NCBI GenBank assembly: GCA_024364735.1
Contig: JAGFNQ010000878.1
Location: 383,439 to 447,438 of the forward strand
DNA: 64,000 nt
Direction: 5' to 3'
DNA from: Boesenbergia rotunda
Lineage: Eukaryota; Streptophyta; Magnoliopsida; Zingiberales; Zingiberaceae
Below the pieces are notes generated by a model. The model worked only from the letters and a program-made list of their open reading frames with translations. It did no database searches and was not told where the DNA came from. Shown piece by piece: positions 54,306-64,000 of the stretch. Numbering within the stretch: position 1 is the first letter of the stretch; every line of letters begins with the position of its first letter. The position numbers were made by a program, and so were the translations under genes.

Positions 54306-56394
54306 TTCAAAAGAGAACAAGTGTATCTCTTATTGAAGATTCTGAAATCCCAAACAATGGCTTCTCTTTTGTTCCTTATACTCAAATCTGAACGAGAAAA
54401 GGAAGATAACTATTTAGTAGGTATGGAGTATTTACTCTATAAATTTTATACAACTTCTATTCATATTTTTTACTTTAGGCTAATATGTTCTAATAAATAT
54501 CTTTTTACAGATGTCATTGGCCTACTAACAGGTAAAGGTGACATGATTGAGTTCTTAAGGGATGGAAAACCATCAAATTATTTAGTCATTGAGCTTGATG
54601 ATCTCCGGTAATACCCTATCTTGATACTTGAACTATAATTTAATAAATTATTAATAACATCTTCCTCTAACATATTTTATTTTTTTTCCTCCCAGAGGTG
54701 GGATAAGTTGCGTTGTACATTGTGGCAAGATTTTGCTCACCAATTGATCAAGTATTTGAATGAGAATTCTTCTCCTCATTACATAGTTGTATTGCAACTT
54801 GGAAAACTGAAGATGTTTAAGGGTCAGTAACATATCAAATTCTCTCAATTTCAATAATCATTATTGTTGTTATATTTCTTCATTTTAACTGTAAATTCTA
54901 TTAAATGCTTAAATAACATAGGTGTAATGGGAGTCTCAAATGCAAATTTTACCTCAAAGCTCTTTATCAATGAAGACTTCCCTGAAGTGAAGGACTTTGC
55001 TGCAAGGTATTAAGTTTATACAAATGCTGCATATGGAATATTAACTTTTATACTTTATAGTAATTTTTATTTATTGTTATTATTATCAGTTTGGAAGCCG
55101 GTCATTCTTCTTCCAGTCAACAATTGACACCTTTGGTTGGTGAATAATCCTACTCTTTGGAGGAAGATTTCCTATTTCGATGTGTTTACAAACCAATTAG
55201 TGATTTGAAAGATCTTACTGAGGTTTATTTCTTTATTTCATCCCTTTTTACTTTTAATTATATCAATTATATCAACTAATCTTGCCTTTCGCAAAATGAC
55301 GATTTTTTAAAAACCTTTCACCTTTTGTTCTTCTAGACTGCAATCTTTGTCACCATTGGGACAATGAAGGATATTGAAAGTGAATTTAGTTGGTGGTATT
55401 GTGCCTGTAAAACATGTTATTCTGGGTTGAGGCAGATGGGTCGTAAGTTTTATTGTGTAAAATGTGATAGAGAGTCCACCAATTTTACTCCAAGGTTACT
55501 CTGTTAATTTTTATACACTATAATTCATCACTTTTAGTTTTCTGTTGATGCTTTCCATTTTTTAACAACAATGTGGTTTGTAATTATTTCAGGTACAACA
55601 TCCATTTGAGAGTTATAGATGATACTGATTCTGCATCATTTATATTGTTTGATAGAGAAGCCTGTAAGCTCTTGAATAAATCATGTTTTGATCTGAGACT
55701 CTCATACATATCAAAGGTATAACTAATACACTTTCTGATGTTTCTGGCATCTATTGTATATATACTTATATACTACTGTTCAATTTAAATTTAGGGTGGA
55801 GATAAGAATTCATACCCTGATGAGATAAATCAACTGAAGAATAAGATGTTCCTTTTCAAAGTACAAGTTAAGATACATGATTTTAATTCTATCGATCCCT
55901 ATGTCATTCAGGTGGTAAAATTGGGTTATGATGAATCATTAATTGCTGCTTTCCAAAAGAAATATACCAATGTTTCTGTAAGTTCTTCCTTTTTTATCAA
56001 TAGTTTCTTTGACGTGTAGTCCCTTTTGATGTTTAAATTTGTTGATTTTCCTATTCTCGACAGCTCTCTTATATCAATGAATCTTCTAAACTATTGAGCC
56101 AGATTACTGAACCAATTGATATGTTAAAGGTATCCAATTCTATTCGCTAATTCTATTTATTGTTATACTAACTGATTTATTGCTATATAATTTACTAAAA
56201 TATGAGCAATTGATTGTAATCAGGAAAACATATCACAGTCGTACGACAATACTTCCGAACTTAGTACTCCAACTTCTGTGAAACCAACCAAAGTTCATAT
56301 GTTAAAAGGATGTAGTGGAAACGAAATTGAAAGCCTTCGAGATGATTCCCCTGCATCATCAAGTAAGATGAGGAAGATAATCAAAGAGGAGTAA
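54306..56394 (+). pseudogene. RPA70-like single-strand DNA-binding gene of a Helitron, 5' truncated
   Basis: Spliced gene related to the large subunit of replication protein A. Its 5' part is missing at the N; the first piece reads VSLIEDSEIPNNGFSFVPYTQI, a typical DBD-B start. Exons inferred from GT/AG: about 54509-54608 (DVIGLLTGKGDMIEFL), 54697-54825 (LRCTLWQDFAHQLIKYL), 54921-55008, 55091-55222 (with an in-frame TAA near 55146), 55337-55494, 55593-55718, 55796-55978, about 56064-56129 and 56223-56394. The DBD-C zinc ribbon is WWYCACKTC...FYCVKCDRE (55395-55475), followed by YNIHLRVIDDTDSASFILFD. Plant Helitrons often carry such genes, probably to coat single-stranded intermediates. Truncation and one stop make it a pseudogene here. 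Confidence 0.85.
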
Positions 56395-56418
56395 ATATTT
56401 GTTATGCTACTTTTTAAA

Positions 56419-56580
56419 GATCTATGTTAGGTTGATATGACCATAATTTTGCATGTCAGTGTCGATGGATCGATCTATGTTAGGTTGATATGACCATAAT
56501 TTTGCATGTCAGTGTCGATGGATCGATCTATGTTAGGTTGATATGGCCATAATTTTGTATGTCAATGTCGATGGATCAAT
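56419..56580 (+). repeat. 53-bp tandem repeat, three copies
   Basis: TCTATGTTAGGTTGATATG starts at 56421, 56474 and 56527, a 53-bp period, with a few substitutions. Just after the RPA-like gene. Confidence 0.92.
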
Positions 56581-56805
56581 ATATGACTATCTGCCTTTTA
56601 ATTTTAATCTTACTAATGGTATTCCAATTGATATCTACACTTGATATAATGGCTTCTTTGCTGCTTCGAATATCATTTGCATTAAATGTATCAGAACTAT
56701 AAACCTAAACCTCCTTTCACTTTTACCTCATTCGTAATAATTATTGGTGACAATTATATTACAATCATTGAGCTAGGCCTTCTTCAAATAATCGTTTGCC
56801 AGTTT
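56581..56805. other. AT-rich spacer
   Basis: No gene or clear repeat between the two tandem repeats inside the Helitron. Confidence 0.5.
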
Positions 56806-57183
56806 AGATATACGATTTAAATAAGCTTAAAATCTAAATATGGCAACATTTTATATATAGTAAAGGGAGATAATAACTTCATTGCATTCAATGTATCCCA
56901 CTCATAAAAATTGAAATCTAGCTTGCCATAAATATAATTTAATGATATATTGCGTTAAATGAAATCTATTATTGAGGTAAACATATATAAACATGATAAT
57001 TTAGATATAAAAAATGTAAATAAGCTTAAAATCTAAATCTGGCAACATTTTATATATAGTGAAGGGAGATAATAACTTCATTGCATCCAATGTCTTCCAC
57101 ACATAAAAAATCAATTTTAGCTTGCCAAAAATATAATTTAATGATATATTGCGTTAAATTAAATCTATTGTTCAGGTAAACAT
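56806..57183 (+). repeat. direct repeat of about 195 bp, two copies
   Basis: The stretch from TAAATAAGCTTAAAATCTAAAT to GGTAAACAT at 56818-56985 recurs at 57016-57183 with about 15 differences. AT-rich, noncoding. Confidence 0.88.
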
Positions 57184-57597
57184 TTAATTTAACACAATTT
57201 AATATAAAAAACTTATTAAATTTTATTATTTAATAATAATACAAAATATTTTCCAAATCATATCATTTAATGTCAAACTAAATAGGACATGATATAATCA
57301 AATTTAAACCGCTTTAATAACAAATATAAAAAATAACAAAATACTAAAACACTAACAAGCTTTCTAGCTACTGGCTATTTGGATGAAAACATGTTATGAT
57401 TCAGAAATTTAACCATGTTTTCAATATCTTTAATCATTACAAACTATACAAAAACTGCATTGATACCTTTAATGTATTTCCATGAATATATTTTCTCCAT
57501 TAATATTATCTTAATATCTCACTTGTATTTGTCTTCCTACTTTTCTTGATTATAACTGTTGCTAGGGGGCTTATTTTTTAGTTTTGTTTTTCCAACA

Positions 57598-60500
57598 GGT
57601 CAAACGGATTACCTACATACATGGGACCAAAAGCTTGCTAGATTTAGGAGAAGGTTGATACTAGCTAGAAAAAGAAAAAGGCTTACAGAAACTGAAAATT
57701 TCAAATGTTATTTTCCAAGTACATTCATACCATAGTACTTTTATCATAGAATAGTTTTTTTTAATTTCAATTATTATCCACGGACTAATATATTTGACTC
57801 CATTACCTATTATTTCAGTTCAAGTTGCAACTTCCATGACTTATGAAGCTTCACTAAGAAATGTTGTTGACCTACACACACAGTCCTCAACACATAACAC
57901 TATGATCAAGCAATCATGTTTCAAAAAAGGGAGAACGAACTTTCAAACACCCACGACTTTCAACATTACAACTACAACACACAACAATAATGGTAAGTAC
58001 TTTACACAACAATTCTCAAGTTTAGCATTGTAAGAAAATTATACAAGATTTAATTAAACTTAATACCATTAAACATACTACAATTATTGCTTCACATAGG
58101 CTTTTATATAAACAGTCTATATTTATGTTCTTTTCCAGGAAATTCAATTCGCCATAATTCTTTCAAAAGGAGCACCAATATACATGGCCGCAGACACATC
58201 TCCAAGGAGAGCACCCCTACTTTGGTTCAGAAAAGACATATTAACAGGAAACCAATACCATTGGTTTCGTCCAATATCAATATTACACCACTTTCAAATT
58301 TGATCAGTTGTGAGTTTCAACTTTTATTAATTTTTTTTTACCATAGGTATATATTGCTATTTGTTATTCATATACTATTCAAATCAAATGTTTAATGAGG
58401 CCAAACACATGAAAATGAACATGACAATGAAACTGTATAGTTGTTAGGTGAATGTATCTATCTTTGCATGTCTTTATCTTTCTATTGTAACTTCACTAAT
58501 ACCACCCCACATAGTCTTTTCATCTTCCATTATAAGCCTGACATAATTTTTAATTTCACTTAATATCATTTAACATTATCGAATTATTACTTCACACATA
58601 TTAAACTATCAATACTCTATGCATTTAGGCTCTTCTGCAGGACATTCAACTCAGCATATTCCTTTCACACGGAGCAACATTATATATGGCGACGAAAACA
58701 TCTTCACCGAATGTACAACAATTCTGGATGTACATGTTAAAAGGAACTCAAGACAATTAGTTCAGTCCAATATCAATAGAACTCCATTTTCAAATTTAAC
58801 TAATTGTAAGTTCTACATTTCATTGATCTTTTTGTATCGATAGTGTATATTGTTATTCATCATTAATTCATATACTACTGGCATCAAATGTTTATTGACT
58901 TTTATATTTGTTTTTCTAGGCCAAACAGATAGAAATGACAATTTAACAAATTTATCTACTAGAGACATCCAAGAAAATCCATTTCCATCACAAGTCAGTC
59001 CACAAAGCTCACCCATTACATCAAAGTAATTACTTACCGTCATTCATTCTTTATATTTTTTATCATGTCAAATAATAACTTTTACATCATTTTCCCTTAA
59101 AAATACTTTTTTTTCTTAAATCATATTAGATATCCACTAAAATCAGGGAAGCATGTGATTCAAAGTTCAAAGGTTATCAATTCAATTTGCAAACATCCAT
59201 CTGAACTTCTAAAGGATTCAGATGTATTAGATCATCATGTTCCAGAAGTTTTAGATAACTCAAAGGTTTTAGAATGCAATCACGCAGATCCATTAGCCGA
59301 TTATGAAGGTTCTATTTCTCACATTTTAATCTAGCTATTAATAAGTCTGCTTGATTAAAACCTGTTTCATGTATGTTTTTCAACCTGCAACATTTTCCTT
59401 TTGCAGTTGATAATTCCTTTGATGCTTCCCATTTGGAAGCAGAATTATATGACTAAGCTTTAGATTTTGAACCAAATGTGCAAGGTAAATTTCACATAAA
59501 CTTATACATTATGTATATTGATAACAATATTACACGCAACAACAATTCTTACTATTTACGTAAATGACTATAAAAACCTTATGAGCATTAACCCCTAATG
59601 AGATTTGGGTCATTTGTCTATTGTAGAATTTTCTGATCAAGAACATGATAATGGTAACCTTTTTTTTTAAATTATTGTCAGCAAGTTTTATAAACACATG
59701 ATTGCAAATTATATGTTACTTACAAAGTTATATCTTCATTTTGTAGATACTTGGGACATTGGATACCCTATTCATGAATGCCAATTCTGCAAAGCAATGA
59801 TGTGGTCCAATAAACAACTTGCAAAAAGTAAGAGTCTCTTACGGCCGAGATTTTCTCTCTGTTGCATGGAAGGTAAAGTCAAACTTCCATTACTGTCCAA
59901 ACCACCACAAGTCTTACAAGATCTCCATAGCAATACAAATAATAGAAGCAAATATTTTTTTAAAGAATATCAGAGCTTTCAATGGCATGTTTAGTTTCAC
60001 CTTTATGGCTGGAAAAGTTGATCATCAAATAAACAATGGAACGACTCCACCAATTTTTCTTCTTGGTGGCCAAAATTATCATAGTATTGGCAGTTTGCTT
60101 CCACCAGATAATCTGAAACCAAAGTTTGCTCAACTTTACATCTATGACACAGAAAATGAGCTTAATAATAGACTACACACTATCATGTAACTATTCTTTT
60201 TTATGTCATTTCTATATAGCTGAGTTGTATTATTCTATCTATTAAGTTTTTTTAACCCCTATGTTAGATGCTATTCATTTGCATTATATACAGGAATATG
60301 CATGAGATACAAAATGAAGATTATGAAATTGTCTCAATGTTGAAGAACATGATTGACATACACAACACACTTGCAAAGTCATTCAGATATGCAAGAGATA
60401 GATATGAAAGTGGAGATTTCTCAGAACTAAAGTTAAAGTTGATAAGAAAAAGACACAAAGATGGTAGAACTTATAATTTTCCATCTGCTTCTGAAGTGGC

Positions 60501-61336
60501 TACTTTAATTGTTGGAGATATTGATCAACTTGGTGGAGACAGAGACATTATTGTCGAAACGAAATCTAAAAGGCTGCAGCGATTGGATGTCCTACATCCA
60601 ATGTATCTACCTATGCAATATCCTTTGCTTTTTTCCATATGGGGAAGATGGTTTCAGACCTGACATTCCTATAGCTAATTTAGTGTCAGGTAGAGCTAAT
60701 AAGAAGAGGTCAACAATAAGTCTGAGAGAATTTTTTGCTTATAGAATACAAGATAGAGTTGATGAATCTTCTATTTTAATGCAATCAAAGAGACTTTTTT
60801 AACAATTCCTGGTCGATGCATACACAATGGTTGAATCTGAGAGACTAAGGTAGTTTCGGTTCAACCAACCAAAATTAAGAATTCATAACTACAAAGGCTT
60901 GCATGAGTGCCTTTTACGAGGCGAGCTAGATGCTGCAGCAACGGGACAAAGAATTATCCTACCAAGTTCATTTACTGGAGGTCCTCGATATATGTTCAAC
61001 AATTGCAAGGATGCATTTGCGATTTGTAAATATACAGGATATCCAAGCTATTTTATTACCATGACATGTAATCCAGATTGGAAAGAAATTAGAAGATTTG
61101 TCAAGAAAAGGTTATTAAAGCCAGAAGATCATCCAGATATTCTATGTAGAGTCTTCAAAATTAAACTTGATGCCTTAATCAAGGATTTAAAGGATGGGAA
61201 TATATTTGGCAAGATATTAGGATGTAAGTTGATTTTTAATCTTTTTCATTTCTCACTTTTTTTTCTCTAAACTCACTGATACATAAAATCATGCAAATAA
61301 TATTCATGTTTTTTATTTTCAGATGTATGTACAGTG
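57598..61336 (+). pseudogene. Helitron Rep/helicase gene, broken and interrupted
   Basis: Rolling-circle transposase gene with many small exons. Recognisable: TWDQKLARFRRRLILARKRK (57620-57690); the Helitron N-terminal region from about 59747 (DTWDIGYPIHECQFCKAMMW, FSLCCMEGKVKLPLL, FSFTFMAGKVDHQINNG, GQNYHSIGSLLP, FAQLYIYDTENE); and 60294-61224 (EIVSMLKNMIDIHN, LMP-like YLPMQYPLLF, SLREFFAYRIQDR, GPRYMFNNCKDAFAICKYTGYPSYFITMTCNPDWKEI). The latter is the Rep motif I region. Breaks: extra T in a T run near 60628 (frameshift), TAA near 60800, TAG near 60849. An intron starts at 61225; the next exon (61322 on) is cut after 15 bases by a Copia LTR, so the HUH catalytic motif and helicase lie beyond the insertion, outside the window. 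Confidence 0.87.
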
Positions 61337-62344
61337 TGTTGGAAACGGGATGGCTAGAGAGGGGGGGTGAATATAGCCAATCAATGCAACCTTTGGCACT
61401 TAGCAAGTTTCTGCAACTTAGAAGTCAGTAGCATAGCGGAAAGAATAGAAAACAAGGTGTGCAGAAACCTAACGTGCAAACAAACCAAACACAGCTAGCA
61501 AAATCGCTAACAAGGAGGATTTACAAGGTTCGGGGATAACTTGCCCCTACTCCTTGGCGTGCCCTTAAGGTGGGCGATCCCTTGATCGTCGGCAGATCAA
61601 GCCCCGGTGATCACCGGATAAAAAGCAACCTCCTTCTCGGTGGAGTAACCTCTCCATAATGTTTCAATCACAGATAGAGTTTACGCACAAAGAAATAACA
61701 AGAAGGATCTTACTCAAACATTTATCGCGGACAAGAACGCAGCAAGCTTCCCTGAGCTCCACCCAGTGGCGATCTCACGCAAGAACCCTTCTTCGTGTCT
61801 TCCCACTGTCGGACTCCAAGCTTCTCGTTCTCTCTTTCAAGAGCTCAAGTAATGGTTGATTGCTTCTCAATCGCTTGCTCAGAATGATGGAAACTTCAAG
61901 AACTCAGCAAGCACTTGTGGAGAAACTTCAGACGGCAAGAACTCAAAACCCAAGCTTTAGAACTCTGCTTCACCGAAGCTGTCTCTCGCCCCTTTTGTTT
62001 CTCCACTAAGCATCAAGTGACCTCATCTCCAGCAGCCTCCAGCTGCCTCACTGCCAACGCCAGCTACCACTGAACCCTTACTGAACTTCCTAAGCTCCCT
62101 CAGCCAAGCTTCAGTTAGCGGTTTCAGTCCTGCAGCTCCAGCCGTTGCAACCTGAGATGAGAAATGGACAAACCTGCTCCAAGGAAAGCCTCCATTGACT
62201 TCTCCTTGAGTGTTTGAATCTTCCCCTATCACCTGCAGCTTAATCAGACTATTAGAGCAGTATATCATATAGCAAATCAAATATCAGAGGTAAGCAGCAG
62301 CGAATCGGATACGGTCAGACGCGATCAGAGCGTCTGACAGTGCA

Positions 62345-63015
62345 ATTTGAATTAAAGTGATCGGTCACCTGACCGGATCAGAGAGCCTCCTGATCGGTCA
62401 CCAGACCGATCAGGCTGGTTCCAGACCGATCAGGCTCCATCCTGATCGATCCCCAACACTCAATCAGAAATCGCGATTTCTTTGAGATTCTCTTGGACCG
62501 ATCACCAGACCGATCCCAGGTCGTGGATCGTTCACCGGACCGATCCACCCTTATATCGGGCGATTTCTGAGTTTCACAACCTAAGCCTTCTGATCGGTCA
62601 ACTGACCGATCAGGGGTTCTCCTGATCGGTCACCAGTCCGATCAGATCATCACCAGACCAATCAGGCACCGTCCTGATCGATCTTAGTGAGAAACCCGCG
62701 AAGCTGGATCGTTCTCCAGAACGATCTGCACAGTGATCCTGATCGGTCACCAGACTGATCAGGTGCAGATTAGCAGGGGAACTCAACCTCACTCCTCGCT
62801 CCCTGATCGGTCACCAGACCGATCAGGAGCCAGTCAATGGGTGAAACGCATACTCCCTGATCGGTCACCAGATCGATCAGGAGCAGCACAATAGGTTCCC
62901 AACCTTACCGTGTGCTCCCTGATCGGTCACCAGACCGATCAGTCATCGCTGGATCGGTCACCAGATCGATCCACGAAGGAGCAGCGTGGCAGAATCCCTG
63001 ATCGATCACCAGACC
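62345..63015 (-). repeat. GATCGGTC/GACCGATC palindrome array
   Basis: About twenty palindromes or half-units, most GATCGGTCACCAGACCGATC as read on the plus strand. A GATCGTTCTCCAGAACGATC unit with both arms changed lies near 62707-62726. Confidence 0.88.
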
Positions 63016-63019
63016 GATC

Positions 63020-63440
63020 CAGGGACTCAAACTTAGCCCTCCAAGCTAAGTTTCCATCCACCTTAGCCCTCCAAGCTAAGGATTTTTCCATCTAACCCTC
63101 CAAGTTGGGAATTTGCACCTAACCCACCAAGTTAGGACTTTTCACCTAGCCCTCCAAGCTAGGACTTTTCACCTAACCCTTCCGAGTTAGAACATCATCC
63201 AACCTAGCCCTCCAAGCTAGGCACCTGACCCTCCAAGCAAGGACTTTTTCACCTAATTCTCCAAGATGGGAATTTGCACATAACCCTCCATGTCAAGACT
63301 TTTCACCTAACCCTCCAAGCTAAGACTTTTCACCCACCTCTTTCGAATTAGGACTTTTCACACACCTAGCCCTCCAAGCTAGGACTTTTCACCACCTAAC
63401 CTCCCAGATTAGGATTTTCCAATACTTAGCCCTCCAAGCT
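63020..63440 (-). repeat. short-hairpin array, TTGGAGG loop
   Basis: Reversed counterpart of 47975-48390: units CCTAGCCCTCCAAGCTAGG and variants TTAGCCCTCCAAGCTAAG and CTAACCCACCAAGTTAGG, again with paired changes in the arms. Confidence 0.87.
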
Positions 63441-63560
63441 ACGATTTTCCATTCCATGCCTGATCCTCGATCAGGACTTAATCATCATCCATAATTATCA
63501 ACCTAAACTAAAATCATTTGTCAATATCAAAACAGCAATCAGGGCCAGACTGTATCAACA

Positions 63561-63574
63561 ATCTCCCCTTTTTT
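63561..63574 (-). other. polypurine tract of the minus-strand Copia element
   Basis: AAAAAAGGGGAGAT on the minus strand directly before the LTR start TGTTGATAC. Confidence 0.88.
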
Positions 63575-64000
63575 GTTGTTTGACAATCCGATTTTAAGTT
63601 TAGGGATTCTCAATCAAGTTTTCCAACATCTAGAATCATAGGGGAATCCAGATCCTCCCCCTATAACATGATCATTCTAAACTTAACCAATCCACACTCT
63701 CTCCCCCTTTGTCGAACACCGAAAAGGGGTCTAGAAGGGCTGTTAAGTCTAAACCAAACTCCCCCTCAACCCTAGGGGTATCCCAAATCAACAAAGATGT
63801 GATAGGTTGTAGAATAACCATATGAACACATGTGAAAAAGATAGAGCAAGATATAGCAATCACATGCATCATACGAACAGGAAGTAACAACTCACAAAGC
63901 ATGTCATGACAATCATATGTATCAACTAGACATGACATTATAAGCATGAACATGGCAATGTAGCAAACATGCAGATAAAACTCATATAAACAATCATGGC
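63575..64000 (-). mobile_element. 3' internal end of a SIRE-like element, continues off window
   Basis: Noncoding on both strands as far as visible, with several C-rich stretches on the plus strand (CTCCCCCT near 63654, 63700 and 63760) that would be further purine tracts in element sense; multiple purine tracts are known in Sireviruses. No env-like or RNase H sequence seen yet. Confidence 0.6.

Larger units (their letters stand above)
61337..63560 (-). repeat. Sirevirus-like Copia 3' LTR (copy 4)
   Basis: On the minus strand it runs TGTTGATACAG (63560) to TTCCAACA (61337), 2224 bp. The A/G-rich tract just outside its start shows it is a 3' LTR, so the element body lies to the right of the window. 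It belongs with copy 3 by its CCTAGC-TTGGAGG-GCTAGG hairpins. The 5 bases before it, CAGTG, should reappear at the far end of the element if the insertion is intact. Confidence 0.93.

Noticed and set aside
52745..54391. Single long protein joining Copia RT to downstream sequence
   Set aside because: The last part, after the N, belongs to an RPA-like gene; the join is in frame by chance.

Overview
This window is nuclear DNA of a flowering plant, made almost entirely of nested, mostly decayed transposable elements. The families present (Sirevirus-type Copia, Tekay-like and Tat-like Gypsy, Mutator-like, Helitron, a DAYSLEEPER-like hAT gene, a tRNA-derived SINE), the spliced gene structures and a plant-type tRNA-Val gene all point to an angiosperm with a large repeat-rich genome. 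A monocot is likely; I cannot name the species. Two runs of N (18986-19232 and a single base at 54305) mark assembly gaps or joins.

Layout. 1-1449: AT-rich DNA with one SINE flanked by an 18-bp duplication. 1450 to about 13260: a minus-strand Tekay-like Gypsy element whose 3' LTR was split by a Sirevirus-like (SIRE/Maximus) Copia insertion (2630 to about 6105). About 13300-28500: a Mutator-like (MULE) region. It holds two tandem, diverged copies of a DUF1985 plus ULP1-type cysteine protease gene, a 158-bp satellite, arrays of palindromes, and on the minus strand a MuDR-type transposase pseudogene split by a solo Copia LTR (24465-26433). 28500-36345: repeat-rich spacer holding a truncated BED-finger hAT-derived gene and an apparently intact tRNA-Val(AAC) gene, with two copies of a block of about 1.06 kb on either side. 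36346-47861: a plus-strand Tat-lineage Gypsy element with an extra (archaeal-type) RNase H, invaded by two further LTR-type insertions (37208-39536 and 40944-42916), each flanked by a 5-bp duplication. 47862-54304: a plus-strand SIRE-like element with an intact gag and a nearly intact pol, cut at the single N. 54306-61336: a Helitron with an RPA-like gene and a Rep gene, interrupted at 61337 by the 3' LTR of a minus-strand SIRE element that runs off the window.

Main theme of the hunt. The noncoding parts of several unrelated elements are built from tandem arrays of short hairpins. In the Sirevirus-like LTRs three hairpin classes occur. The arms differ from unit to unit but the two sides change together, while the loops stay fixed, which is a covariation signature. 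Palindromic repeats are known in Sirevirus LTRs in general (from memory). The arm covariation, the loop swapping between LTR subfamilies, and the parallel hairpin arrays in the MULE and Tat elements are what I would look at first. A conserved in-frame amber stop between gag and protease in two diverged SIRE copies is a second point.

No ordinary complete host protein-coding gene was found. The only host gene that looks functional is tRNA-Val.
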